The translations under genes were made by a program, and so were the position numbers. A DNA stretch of 64,000 bases from Chamaecyparis obtusa. Taxonomy: Eukaryota; Streptophyta; Pinopsida; Cupressales; Cupressaceae. The notes beneath the pieces are model-generated. The model did no database searches. It was not told where the DNA came from and was given only the letters and a program-made list of their open reading frames with translations. Of this stretch, positions 33,934-45,332 are shown one piece after another; the stretch's first letter is position 1, and every line of letters begins with the position of its first letter. The stretch covers positions 806,001 to 870,000 of the forward strand of contig BSBK01003554.1 in the NCBI GenBank assembly GCA_027943335.1, read 5' to 3'.

Positions 33934-35085
33934 ATGCTCACATGGCTATACAAAGATGAACCTAAGTCTCAAATTGTTAAAAAATGTGATACTAAAATAC
34001 TGAATATCCCTTCTAAGTCATATGGCCTAGGGGATAAATTGATTGCAAAGATGGGATATAAAGGAAAAGGACCTCTAGGACTACAGGGTAAAGGTCTTCT
34101 GTCACCTCTTAATCATCATGGCCGAGGAAACAAGAATACAACAGGTCTAGGATACACGAAGAAGCCTTTTTGTCTTGGCAAGAACTCCTTGCATGTTCTA
34201 AAACAAATTGAGCCTTCCGTAGCAAATCAACTAAAGGGAGAAATAACTAAACAATCTGATAGTGATGATTCAGACACCACTGATGAACTCATTCCTTATG
34301 AGCATTTGCCTAAAGAAATAAAAGACCTCCTTGAAGCTGAAGATGGTCCAATAAAAAGAATTAATGTAGTAGAAACACAAGAACCTCCTATAGAGAAAGA
34401 GATAGTTGCAACACAAGAACTAGCTAATCTCAAAGGCAATCAAAAAGAGGAAGTTGGTAGTTATTCTGAGATAGATTCCCATGAGTATGAATTCAAATCA
34501 GAATATGAGGGTAACCCTTTTTTGAGTATTCATCCTAACTTTACTCATGTTCTCAGATTTCCTAGAGGTCTAGATGAAGAAACAAAAGGTGAATCAAATG
34601 ACTATGAATGGGGAGTCATTCCAGAACCATATGAGCTTATTACAGAAAATTATGTTGATGTTATTCACCAATATGGACCTAAACCCAATGTAAGTCTAGA
34701 GTGTTATTATGAAATTAACGCGTCTGACCCGCCAATGGCTGAAGTGGACTCCTACAATGACAATGAGCCTATTCATGAATTGAATGTCTTAAGTTTTAAA
34801 ATCACCTTTGAACTCAAGCATCGGGTTAGGACCAATGATGATAGATCCATATCTGTAAACATCCTTTCCCAATCTTTCACCACTTTGACTATCCAAAATC
34901 CTAAACTTCTTGACCAAACCTCTACCAATATGAGCCAAGGTGTTTATACCTTTCCCACTGACTATGCCCTTGCTTGCTACATCAATGCAGTGGAGCCCAT
35001 GAGGACTTCCATTAGTGAACTGAGCATTAGCATGACACAGTTGGACATAAAGTATCTTAGTCAGAAAAATAAGAATACGAATTAA
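33934..35085 (+). pseudogene. pol: gypsy-A G-patch and protease-RT linker
   Basis: This 383-residue open frame is the longest intact piece of the element. Near residues 30-60 it has IAKMGYKGKGPLGLQGKG followed by HHGRGNKNTTGLGY, the glycine pattern of a G-patch, a domain that binds nucleic acid or RNA helicases and also occurs next to some retroviral proteases. The rest is acidic linker (NDYEWGVIPEPYELI, SLECYYEINASDPP) of the type that precedes RT in Tat elements. The stop at 35083 splits it from RT. Confidence 0.75.
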
Positions 35086-35223
35086 AAGAAAAGGAGTTCT
35101 GAGGGTGAAAACCACTTTGTGGTAGTCTCAGAACCTAAAAAAGTAAAAATAAAAGACATATCCGAAGGTGAAAACCTCTCTAAGGTGCCTAAGGATGAGA
35201 TATTTGATGTCCTTTTGAGTCAT

Positions 35224-36130
35224 TTATAGGACAGATCTCCAGTTCTAATTGAGCCCACTCAATCTATCAATTTGGCAATAGCAGAAGAACCCCAGTTGAT
35301 CCATGTGGCACAATTTTTATTAGAAGAAGAAAAGAAAAAAATTACAACATTCCTAATAGAGAAGAAGATCAAGTTTGCATGGAAATACTCAGATATGCCA
35401 GGGTTGGATCTTGATCTTATAATGCACCATTTATCTATAGCTCCAAATGTTAAACTTGTCAAGCAAAAATTGAGAAAGATGCATCCACATGTTGCACTCT
35501 TGGTAAAAGCTGAATTTATCTAAGTTATTGATTATGCAGAATGGATCTCTAATATTGTACCTATTTCTAAACCAGACAAATCAATAAGAGTATGCATAGA
35601 TTTTAGAGATGTAAACAAATCATGCCCTAAGGATGATTTTCCATTACCTAACATTGATATGATAGTGGACATGACTGAGGGCTTTGAGATGTATTCTTTA
35701 ATGGATGGATTTTCTAGATATAATCAAATAAAAATTGCTCCAGAGGATCAAGAGAAAAATACTTTTACATGTGCATGGGGTACCTTCTATTGGAATGTCA
35801 TGCCATTTGGGCTTAAGAATGCCGGTGCTACATATCAGAGAGCTGTGACTTATATATTTCATGACATGATGCATAGGACTATGGAGGATTATGTTGATGA
35901 TACTTTAGCAAAATATATGATTAGAGCTGAACATCTAAATGACTTGAGAAAGATACTAGATAGAATGGAAAAATTTAGTCTCAGACTAAATCCTAAGAAG
36001 TGTGCTTTTGGTGTCACTTCTGGAAAACTCTTAGGATACATAGTTTCAAAGAAAGGCATTGAAGTTGATCCAACTAATTCAAAGCTATCATGGAGATGCA
36101 ACCTCCCAAGAACATTAGTTAAATGAGAAC
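35224..36130 (+). pseudogene. pol: gypsy-A reverse transcriptase
   Basis: RT motifs: ISNIVPISKPDKSIRVCIDF, DVNKSCPKDDFPLPNID, YSLMDGFSRYNQIKIA with the first Asp, MPFGLKNAGATYQRA, and EDYVDDTLAK with the catalytic pair at 35890-35901. The thumb reads LRLNPKKCAFGVTSGKLLGYIVS. The CPKDDFPLP and YVDD forms are those of Tat/Athila elements. A stop near 35522 lies just before the fingers, and a frame change at about 36110-36125 follows the thumb. Catalytic residues are intact. Confidence 0.87.
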
Positions 36131-36758
36131 ATTGCAAGGGAGGGTTCAATCTATCAGGTGCTTCATATCTCAGCTAGCAGACATATCACAACCTTTTACA
36201 AACACATTACATAAAGGTGCGACCTTTGCATGGAATGAGGAATGTGAAAAGAATTTTAATCATATCAAGAAATATCTATCAAATCCTCCTATCTTAATGC
36301 CTCTCATTCAGGGGAAGCCATTGATCTTATATGTCTCCATGATAGATACATCACTAGGGGCATTGCTTGCACAACATGATGAGTATAAAAAGGAAAGAGC
36401 TATATACTATATCAATAGAACATTGGTGGCATATGAAAAGAAATATTCTATGATTAAAAAGGCTTATCTAGCTATGATCTTTCCATCATAGAAACTGAGA
36501 GATTATATGTTATCTCATACTACACATTTAGTAGCTAAGATTGATCCCCTAAAGTACCTACTAAGAAAAGCTTCCCTCACGGGTAGATTAGCTAAATGGG
36601 TCATGCTCTTAAGCGAATTTGACATTGAATATGTTGAAAGAAAAGCTATACAAGGACATGTTATTGCTGATCAATTAGCAGATGCACCTTTATTTGATGA
36701 TACACCAATGCAAATGGAATTTCCAAATTCCTCTATCATGAATCTTTCTTCTAGATAA
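36123..36758 (+). pseudogene. pol: gypsy-A first RNase H
   Basis: Two pieces split by a stop at 36489. The N-terminal part reads GATFAWNEECEKNFNHIKKYL, then LILYVSMIDTSLGALLAQHD at the usual position of the first acidic residue (the family pattern there is typically A-aromatic-S-x-x-A-V-G-A-L-L), then INRTLVAYEKKYSMIKKAYLAMIF. The second part has KWVMLLSEFDIEYVERKAI and IADQLAD. This is the ordinary Ty3/gypsy RNase H. Active-site acidity is partly degraded or already reduced, as is known for Tat elements that rely on a second RNase H. Confidence 0.72.
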
Positions 36759-37142
36759 TGGAAATTGTTCTTTGATGACTCCTATACATAGAATAGATCT
36801 AGAGTAGGCATATTGTTCATAACTCCTCAAGGATACTCCATTCCTAAGGCATTTAGAATTAAATTTCTTTGTAAAAACAATATTGCTGAATATGAAGCCC
36901 TTTTAAATGGTATGAAGATGGCAATTGAGTGGAGAGTAACAAAATTACACATTCATGGAGACTCACAACTTGTAATCCATCAAGTCAATAATGTGTACCA
37001 AACTAAGGATGAAAAGCTCATTCCATACAAGAGAATGGTAGATGATCTCAAAAAAAATTTCATCTATATCACATTTGAACAAATACCTAGAATAGAGAAT
37101 AAGGCTATCAATGCAATGGCAACATTATCTACTTTATTATAA
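36759..37142 (+). pseudogene. pol: gypsy-A second, archaeal-type RNase H
   Basis: After a short linker the frame reads WKLFFDDSYT (first Asp), a stop at about 36790, then SRVGILFITPQGYSIPKAF, NNIAEYEALLNGMKMAIEW (Glu), LHIHGDSQLVIHQVNNVY (Asp) and RIENKAINAMATL, where the last motif usually has Asp and here has Asn. This second RNase H after the gypsy one is the hallmark of the Tat branch. It resembles the RNase H of the LINE at 7773-8360, which shares the DG-S, E-AL, GDS order. Confidence 0.82.
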
Positions 37143-37289
37143 TAGCCTGAACATGAGCTATGCTATGAGTTCCTGGTGGAAGCACTATCTTATCCTACAT
37201 ATGATTCCCATGATACCCACATGATTTTCACTATTGTAGGTCATGATTCATCCCAATATAAAAACCTATTCTCCTATCTCCAAGACCAA

Positions 37290-38515
37290 ATCATTCCCGA
37301 TACATTCAACTGTCATGAAAAGAGATACCTTATCCGCAATGCCTCCCAATATGTCATCATTGGTCATGATCTTTACAAATGAGGTCTAGATGGTATGCTA
37401 CTTAGATGTTTAGAACATGAAGAGTCTCAACATGCATTAGAGGAAGTCCATGATGGTATTTGTGGGTCACACTCGAATGGTTTAACACTAGCTCGAAAAC
37501 TTATTAGGGTTGGGTACTATTGACCAGAAATGGAGAAAGAGTCTATCAAGTTTGCTAAGAACTATCAAAAGTGCCAAGTGCATGGAAACTTAATTCATGC
37601 TCTAGGGAGAGATCTAATTCACTTCACTAAACAATAGCCTTTTCACCAATGGGCATTTGATCTTATAGGAGCTATACACCCTCATTCTTCTAATGGACAT
37701 ACCCATATAATCACAACTACAGATTATTTTACAAAATGGGTAGAAGTAGTCCCTTTAACACAAGAAACTAGAAAACAAATATCTATGTTCATATTGAACT
37801 ACATCATATGCCTGTATGGTATTCCACATTCCATAGTCATAGATAATGGTGGACAATTTAAGAACAAAGACTTGGATGATTTATGTACCAAATTCAAGAT
37901 TACACAACATTGGTCATCTATGTACTATCCTCAAGGGAATGGACAAGCAGAGGCTTCTAACAAGAATCTATTGAAAATCTTGCACCGTACAGTTAATAAA
38001 ATAGGAAGAGACTGACATATCATGATCAATCCAACTCTCTGGGCCTACAGAACAAGTATCAGAACACCTACTAGGGCTACACCTTTCACTTTAGTTTATG
38101 GGTCTAAAGTGGTACTACCTATTGAGGTTGAAATCCCATCACTAAGAATCAGAATGCATGGTCTAGTAACTGATGATGACTATAGAGTGTCTAGGTTGCA
38201 AGAACTGGAACTACTAGATGAGCGCAGACAAGCAGTGTATGATCATCTCAAAGTATATCAAAAGAGAATGTCTAGAGGGTATAACAAGAAAGTCAGACAC
38301 AAAGAATTTTAGGTTGGTGATCTAGTCTTGAGAGAGAATCCTAAAAATTAATCACATAGAGAGCACAAGGGGAAGTTTGAACCCAACTAGCTGGGTCCCT
38401 TTGTAATCACTACTACTTTTGGCTCTGGTGCTTATCAACTCTCAATGACTAAAGGAGAATAGATTTGAGAACCAACCAACATTCTCCATTTGAAGAAATT
38501 TTATGCCTAAGGCAT
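37290..38515 (+). pseudogene. pol: gypsy-A integrase
   Basis: The zinc-binding end has EEVHDGICGSHSNG and CQVHGNLIH near 37445-37590. The core reads WAFDLIGAIHPHSSNGHTHI (first Asp), TDYFTKWVEVVPL, IVIDNGGQFKN (second Asp) and YYPQGNGQAEASNKNLLKIL (Glu), so the DDE triad is intact. Downstream are LWAYRTSIRTPTRATPF and LVYGSKVVLPIEVEIPS, typical of plant gypsy integrases. Stops at about 37380, 37520, 37635, 38013 and 38310 break the frame. The end (VGDLVLRENPKN, LGPFVI, LHLKKFYA) has no chromodomain, as expected for Tat. Confidence 0.85.
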
Positions 38516-40409
38516 TCAGTGTATGGTAAAATGTCCTGCAAAAATCTTAAAAATTGGAAAAAGTCCTAAAAAAATGAATATCTTGGTGAAAACCTAGCAA
38601 TGGGTGCCTTGATGATTCACAAAAAAATTTAAAAATATCAAAAGTACAAAAAAATTGGAAAAATGAAAAATACAAAAAAATGAGAAAAAGAAAAAAGTGC
38701 CTTGGCGAAAACCTAGAAATAGGTGCCTTGGTAGCAAAAATAGAATCTCTGCCAAGATGGTGAAAACCCGGCAGACAGGTACCACTTGTTCAAAATGCTC
38801 TATCTATCAGCACAATCTTGGTCTTTCCTAGGTTTCAATCTTGCTTTAGTTTGTACATATCTCCTAGTTGCTTTATGCATTCCTATTTTCAATAATGTTG
38901 GTATGTACACTAATCAGCTCGAGCGTCTGTATCCTATCAATGTTCAAACTTGTGGGAAATCAAATATCCTATGGCCTCTAATGTATCTTAGACGTATCAT
39001 ATCCTATTAGAGTCCTTTGAATCTTCATTTGAGTCAATCAGTCAGTCTCATCTCTAGAAAGGATTTTGCATCTACAATGCAATCAAACATCAAACTAAAA
39101 ATAATCTATTCTTTTTACATGATTTTATCTCCTTGTATGCTTATTGATTCGCATTGTGATTTTTGCATATTTTGTCCCTTTGAGCTCTTCAATGATGTCC
39201 TTTACAGGATTTAGAGAGTGATGATTAGGGGCATAATCTTTTCTTTTTCTTCTACTTGTATGTGAAAATCTAACAACTTTGGAAATTTTGGATTGAAATG
39301 GTGTCCATCTGTAAGAGCCTCTATCTCCAATTGGATGGCCATGAGTACCTCGACCATTGATACCCAAAAAATCCAAGGAATTTTGATCTAACTATTGTCT
39401 TTTTGAGTGAGTTCTTTCTCCTACTGTGAAACATGATCTTACCTAAGGATGTGAATGATAAAGGGTCAGTATGGGTAATTCACATTGGATTTAGAATGAT
39501 CTCTTGACTGCTTGATGTGTGTTTTTATGCAAGGCATATTCTGGTCATCATGACGTTTATGTTTTGATGCTTATACAAATTGCTATATTAAAATGGACAT
39601 GATATTCAGGTCATCTTAGCATTCATGCCTTGGTGCTTATATCTAATCTGACATTCCAAAAACAAAATCAATATTCATATGTCTATGGTTGTCTCACCAG
39701 TGGGCATTGTATTGATTCTTGAGCATACAAATCAATATTCATGTCTGTGGTTTTTATAAACTAGTGGAAAGTGTATTGATTTATCCGGTTACCTAAAAAA
39801 CTCAACGATGACAAATGACCGACACATGATCAGTGACTAGGTCTTAGGTCTTAGGTTGCATTTCATTTTTCATATCATTTTGCACTTTGCACTTTGCATG
39901 ATCTCACAAATTGCTTGACAATCTTTAACAATTCTTCTAAAAAATATACTTAAACTTAAAAATGAAGAGCTAAATCTCATATGAAGGTATTCTCATAGAA
40001 ATGCAAGTAGTCACAATCCTAGGTTAAACATCCTTTTTGACATAAGACTGAGTACTTGTCTTCATCAATACCTGCAAAAAATATCATGTGTATTGTTGCT
40101 TTATCATTACATATTCATAATCATTCATTCCATCTATTGCATTACATGCATTTCCATACATACACTTTCCATAATCAAATACATTTGCATAACATTCATA
40201 CATATGAAAGAAAATCATTGCATTGCATGAATCCATACATACATTCTACTCTACTCATAGCATTTACATCACATGATATCATCATACATCAAAAACATGA
40301 CAAGTACAAATGAAGTCACAACCAAAAGTCTCGATCTCATATATATATCATAAAACTCAAAATAGTCAGGGGTGCACTACTGGAACAATGTACAAAAGAA
40401 TGAGCTCAT
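38516..40409 (+). other. gypsy-A post-pol spacer with small repeats
   Basis: Non-coding on the plus strand. 38560-38780 repeats a GTGCCTTGGTGAAAACCTAG-like phrase three times around an A-rich block (38620-38700). 39500-39660 and 39665-39785 each hold two diverged copies of a 65-90 bp unit (words TCATCATGACGTTTATG / TCATCTTAGCATTCATG and AATCAATATTCAT). 40080-40300 is a CATACAT-rich simple stretch. Confidence 0.5.
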
Positions 40410-41619
40410 GTGAGCTATCAAAATAGTATCAGCCTGATCCTCTCTGTCTAGTGGAGGTGGTGGTGGTGCATCTGGTACTGCCTCAGCTCTAGGTGCTCTC
40501 ACTCCCTCTGATGCTATCATGTACTGAGAGTACAAAGGAACTCTCTAAGTGAGTCGAACCGCAGTGTAGTATGCTGAAACATAATATGTAGATCTAGAGG
40601 TCTGATGGATAACCTCTACCTGCAATCTTTGAACCTCACCATGAAGCTTAGTGCGCTATCTATCTGCCTCTAGATATCTCTCCTCCTATCGAAAATTGTT
40701 CACCTTGAGGTCCCAAACCTATAATCTGAGCCTCCTCACATTCTCCTATGTAGACAATGGAACACTGGGGCTAGCATCTGCCATTGACATGTTAGTATCC
40801 TCATTAGGTTGCTCTGTGGTTTCTACTCTCTACGCCTTACAACATCTAACCCCTACACCTAGATCAAAATTGGTATCCTCCTATATGGGATCAGTATCAC
40901 CACCTACAACCTGCTCAGCTACAAGTACCTCCTCGGCACTACCAACACTCCCTAAAGTACTGCCCTCTCCCTAAGTCCATCTCTATGAACCTATACATCT
41001 ACTTGCTATGGAACTAGTAGGACAAGGGGGCCTCATCTATCCTGATGGTCTTTGTGGAGGAGCCATCACTCTCAGTGTTGGAGGTGTTGGGTATACAATC
41101 AGAACCTATGTGGGTCTAGGACCCTATCTCATCGGGGCACCTATGACATCCATCACCTCCTCCATGGAAGGTATCAGCTCTATAGGGTCTGAGAATCTAT
41201 GTATAGGATGATTAATAAGCCATGCAATGAATCCATCTGTAACTCCTACATCTGCATCTTGTGATCTATACTCCCAATCTCTATTGATGATAGCACTGTA
41301 ATCTTGTGAACACAAGGCATAAAAAAGCCTCAGGGTCCATCCAAGTCTGAGCTTAGGAGCTATCCACACATAAGAGGCATAATCCTATGGTGCATCCTAC
41401 ACTCATCCATATTGATGCCATACCCTAGTGATAAGAAATCTCTCCAACATAGAGGACCATTGTCCTATCAGCACTCGACTCTAAAAGAAGAAACTAAACT
41501 GCTCTCGTGCTATATGCCAAGGCTCAATCTCTAAATAGGGCCTCCATTGTACAAATGTCATGTCATTGACACATCATCTCTAATACTCTACATGGCCCAT
41601 ACGCCCCTATATGACATAT

Positions 41620-41672
<53 letters not shown>

Positions 41673-42957
41673 TGGGCTCCTGTTGCTGTCTTTGTGTGGT
41701 ACACACTAATCTCAAAACTGGGATATGCTCCCATGTCTAGATTTGTAATACTAAAGCACCAGCAACAAAAGTCTTTCTCTCCTAATACACTACCTCATGC
41801 ATCTCAAAGAACATGTGGGCCAAGAGACACTGAACCTAGGCTAACTCGAAAGGAGTCACCATCAAACATGAGATCATAGGGGCCTAGCCAATCAAAAGAC
41901 CATTCTGCTGACAGTCAAACATGATGATACCATCGATCATCCCAGCTATAATACACTCCAGTCTATGAGATTGTCCATAATGCTGCACTAGGATCTCCCA
42001 TGAAATGGAACTAGTCAACTGAGTATCATCTCCAAAGAGACGTCTGAAAGCTAATAGTCCAGAGTTCCCCAAACTCACATACACTAGACACTAACTACTA
42101 TGAAATGGAATCCAAAGAATCCTATACACATCCTCTAGAATCACAGTTAGCTCTCTAGTAGGAAGATGAAATGTTTGTGTCTTTGAATGGAATCTCTCTA
42201 TCAATGCCATCAAAAGACAATGGTTTACCCTAATCTTGGGTAAATGGATCAAATACTCAAAACTGCAAGTAGCAAGATGTACTCTCATCAGATTCAGTAA
42301 GGAAACACAGAGCCTCTGAGTGGCTAGATGTGAGATGCATACATGAACATCAGGATATATGACCTACACAGCATAGAAATAGGGAACCCTATTAGTACTT
42401 TGGTTGACAAAGAGGTTACACATACAGGAGTGGAATAGTTACTATTTCAGAAGGTAGATCAAAGACTCAGGAATAAGCTCAAAGATTAGGAAATTCAAAA
42501 TTTGGTCCTAGAAATGAGTTTTGGGCTCACTATTTTTCAAATGACAAATTAGGCTAGCAGAAAAACTTGTACAAGTTTTCCCTGGTTACCATACGACAAA
42601 GCATGATGATACAATAGTGTATACCTCCTCGTACAAGTTAGGAGGGACCCGATGAAATGTCGTATGACTCTTGGGTCCCTCTCATACGAGTCTTGGGGGT
42701 TAATGAAACAACAATCTACCTAAGGTTGAAAAGTCATACGAGCCAAAACAAATAGTTGTATGAGTTTTCATGCATGCCAAAATTAAAAATTGAAAACATA
42801 TGAAACAAATGCTAAAAATGCTATAAACAAATAAAAATTGACTTTTCAGAGAAGGAAAGAGGTCCACCTACCGAATGTCCATACTATCGAGGTCTCTGAT
42901 GCCTCCAGTTGTGCTCAAAATGATGAGAAGACATAGGTACCTTCAGTTCTGCCATTT
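40410..42957 (-). pseudogene. Antisense plant mobile domain (PMD) gene carried by gypsy-A
   Basis: The minus strand, opposite to gag-pol, reads a protein with the plant mobile domain pattern. It contains LMALIERFHSKTQTFHLPTRELTVILEDVYRIL (two blocks, about 42210-42110), then SWEILVQHYGQSHRLECIIAGM. About 41830-41700 it has HMFFEMHEVVYQERKTFVAGAL followed by an LQIWTWE-type core, read through TAG codons at tryptophan positions. Downstream are DWEYRSQDADV and a Pro-rich tail (DAPPPPPLDREDQ) ending near 40410. A possible first exon starts at ATG 42955 (MAELKVPMSS), 76 bases after a TATA-like box. Several stops and an (AT)23 run inside the frame show it is dead here. PMD proteins are host factors related to transposon proteins; their role in the element is unknown. 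Confidence 0.72.
41625..41670. repeat. (AT)23 microsatellite
   Basis: 46 bp of perfect AT dinucleotide, lying inside the antisense PMD reading frame. Confidence 0.95.
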
Positions 42958-44020
42958 TCTTGCTCAGAGGGCTCCACAAGGTTTTCAAAAGTCAATAGTG
43001 AAAATGAATTGAAAATGACCCTTTTGGCCTTCATATAGCTTTTGACCTAATTTTCAAAAGTGGTCCCTTTTTCATGAAAATTGCACCCTTGGCTAATTTT
43101 GACATTCTAAACCCATTTTCAGGATCAAAATCAAAATCCGAGATCATTTACTATGTCAAAACTATAATTAAAAATTTTCAGACTTGGGATGTCTGACTGC
43201 TTGCATAACTAACCTTCAATCATCATAGAAATATAGTATTCAACTTAGCTGACTATCTTACATCAAACTATCAAAATTTCAACTTGGTCAACTATGGTCA
43301 ACTCATGGTTTAACCTAGTCAAACTTGGTCTCCAGGACCTCTAAACGATGTAGAACGCATTCTCGAATGTCTATAACCACTTCTCAAATCAATTAAAATG
43401 CTTCTAAACCATTCAACACTGACTTTTCTTGTAAGATTTCCATTTTAATCCTGAAGGGAGCATGGTATTGCACATCATTCAAGTCTGTAAATCTAAATCT
43501 GAAAATCAATCTTTCCTCAGTGATCAAGACAACAACCACATCTAGTTACTAACTCATCAAAAGTCCTCATCGCTTGGGGAAAATATCTCATCACTGGGGG
43601 CATATCAAATTCATCGAGATCCATATCAATCTGGTGTCCTAATCTATCTTGTAAACTATATCATCTTTTTGTAACCATCGGTTCATTAGTGTTATTTCCT
43701 TGGTTCTTCGTAACTGATGGGTTCAAGATGTGATAACAATATGATTCATACAAGGACATTGAGGTCTGGAATCAGTCACTCACTTCTTTGCAATCATATG
43801 GTTCAGATTCAGGCATTTTGGCACTTTTTCATAATCACCGGTTCATTGTTGATATAGCTAGCATCATCTCAATTCTTGGTCATCCTGGACCTAGGTCAAC
43901 ATCTTTTTCCAATCTTTCAATTGGTTTCTGTCTCGAAATCGGTTAATCTTTCAAATCAATTTCATACATCTTTATCATACATAGACTATTCTTTGAACCA
44001 CTACGTTTTGCACAGTGATT
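42958..44020. other. gypsy-A 3' non-coding region
   Basis: About 1 kb between the putative antisense promoter and the polypurine tract, AT-rich, with no coding motif on either strand. TCATACGA/TCGTATGA motifs like those in the leader occur just left of it at 42660, 42682 and 42734. Confidence 0.5.
43031..43040 (-). promoter_or_regulatory. TATA-like box for the antisense gene
   Basis: The minus strand reads AGCTATATGA, 76 bases before the ATG at 42955. Spacing suits a plant core promoter; the assignment is inference. Confidence 0.4.
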
Positions 44021-44035
44021 CAAAGAGGGGAAAAA
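44021..44035 (+). other. gypsy-A polypurine tract
   Basis: CAAAGAGGGGAAAAA directly before the TGTAATACCCC start of the 3' LTR. Confidence 0.85.
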
Positions 44036-45286
44036 TGTAATACCCCAAAAATGGGCTATAGGTTCATTAACCTCTTACATCTTCAAAATCGAATGAAATC
44101 AACATCAAAGTCCTAACCTAAGGCACATCTGCACATTATCGAATTTAATTGATTATCCTAAATTCTACATTGGGCAATATTCCTAATTTATACTAATTAT
44201 CTTTAATTTAATAATTATTTGGTGATAAATCTTATTTATCCTAAAGTTTGATTAATTGAATATTCTGAATATTTAATTAATCATATTTAATACTGCCACT
44301 TCATTATTTAATTACATTTAATTAAATTATTCCTAAATTGTATTATTTAATTTCGACAATAAATCAAAAATCTCATGACTAATTGATTAAATTCTTATTT
44401 AATTGATTAATGTCAATTGTCAATTTTTAATAATATAGTTTTTGAATAAAGTTTGATTTAATAATTGATTAACCCATAAATCAATTGTTTTAATTCAAAA
44501 ATCAATTAAGTTGAGGATAAATCACTTTATTTATTTACTTAATTCATAATTAATTATGCACATTCAAAGAGTAGTTAAACTCAAAATCAAGAAACCAATG
44601 CAAGTTGTTAACTTTTGGAAATTCAACATTCTATTTTGAGTTCAAAGCTAATCTAAACTTATGATTTGAGTTAAAAAGTTGTTCTTGCATGCTTTTGCAT
44701 AATTTTGTGAGTTAATTATTTCTTATTTCCTGATAACTCAAAAATCAACCTGAGTTTATCAAGAGTGATTTATGGCTTATCTCATGCATCCTCAAAGCCC
44801 GAGATTTCTATAAAAACAAGGCTTCAGCTCTTCTAAAAAGATCCATGAAATTGCATCCTCACATTGGCGAATTGGTGATCGAAGAATCTATCTTTGCGAA
44901 TTAGAGCTGTTGTGAGATCTTCATTGTTTTTTTGAGCATTCATATCATTTAGCATATCAATTCTTAGATTAATTGCATATCATATCAATTTTTCATATAG
45001 AATAGATTCATATCAGTTTCCTTCATCTTATTGCATAGAAAATACAAAAATATAGCTTAATCTCGATTCATAGTTTTCATTATTTGCATTCAAATCCTTC
45101 ATTTAGGTGTTGCATTGTCATTGGTCTCGGTCTAATCTAAGAGTATCATACTCACACCTACTAGAAGGCAATAAACCGCCTGGTTAGTTTAGTTTCCATT
45201 TCATTGCACAATTTTGGTTTTTGGCTAACCTCTAACGTTTTACTAAAGTGTTGTGTCTATAGCTAGGTATAAAATTCACACACACA
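44036..45286 (+). repeat. gypsy-A 3' LTR
   Basis: 1251 bp, the same length as the 5' LTR and about 95% alike by eye. The next bases are TTTCT, as after the 5' LTR, rather than a target duplication. Confidence 0.88.
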
Positions 45287-45332
45287 TTTCTCTGTGGTAG
45301 ACACAACACTTCAAACATGTGGGCACCAGAAA

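Larger units (their letters stand above)
27498..45286 (+). mobile_element. gypsy-A: large Tat-like Ty3/gypsy element (17.8 kb)
   Basis: Two LTRs of equal length (1251 bp; 27498-28748 and 44036-45286) enclose a TGGCGCC-type primer site, a 2.3-kb leader, gag, protease with a G-patch region, RT, RNase H, a second (archaeal-type) RNase H, integrase without chromodomain, and a 5.5-kb 3' region holding an antisense gene. The double RNase H, the large size and the extra 3' region match the Tat branch of plant Ty3/gypsy elements. Every domain has stops or frameshifts. Right after the 3' LTR lies an inverted LTR (45333-46562). The flanking 5 bp are GATAG on the left and AATAG beyond that inverted LTR. 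Confidence 0.9.

Noticed and set aside
41547..41879. A 110-residue plus-strand frame with an Ile/Tyr repeat
   Set aside because: Created by the AT microsatellite and opposite to the PMD frame.
42880..42955. An exon 1 with a 5' splice site at CGGTAGGTGG
   Set aside because: The context is tempting, but a stop precedes it in the frame and no acceptor can be proved by eye. Left as a hypothesis within the PMD finding.
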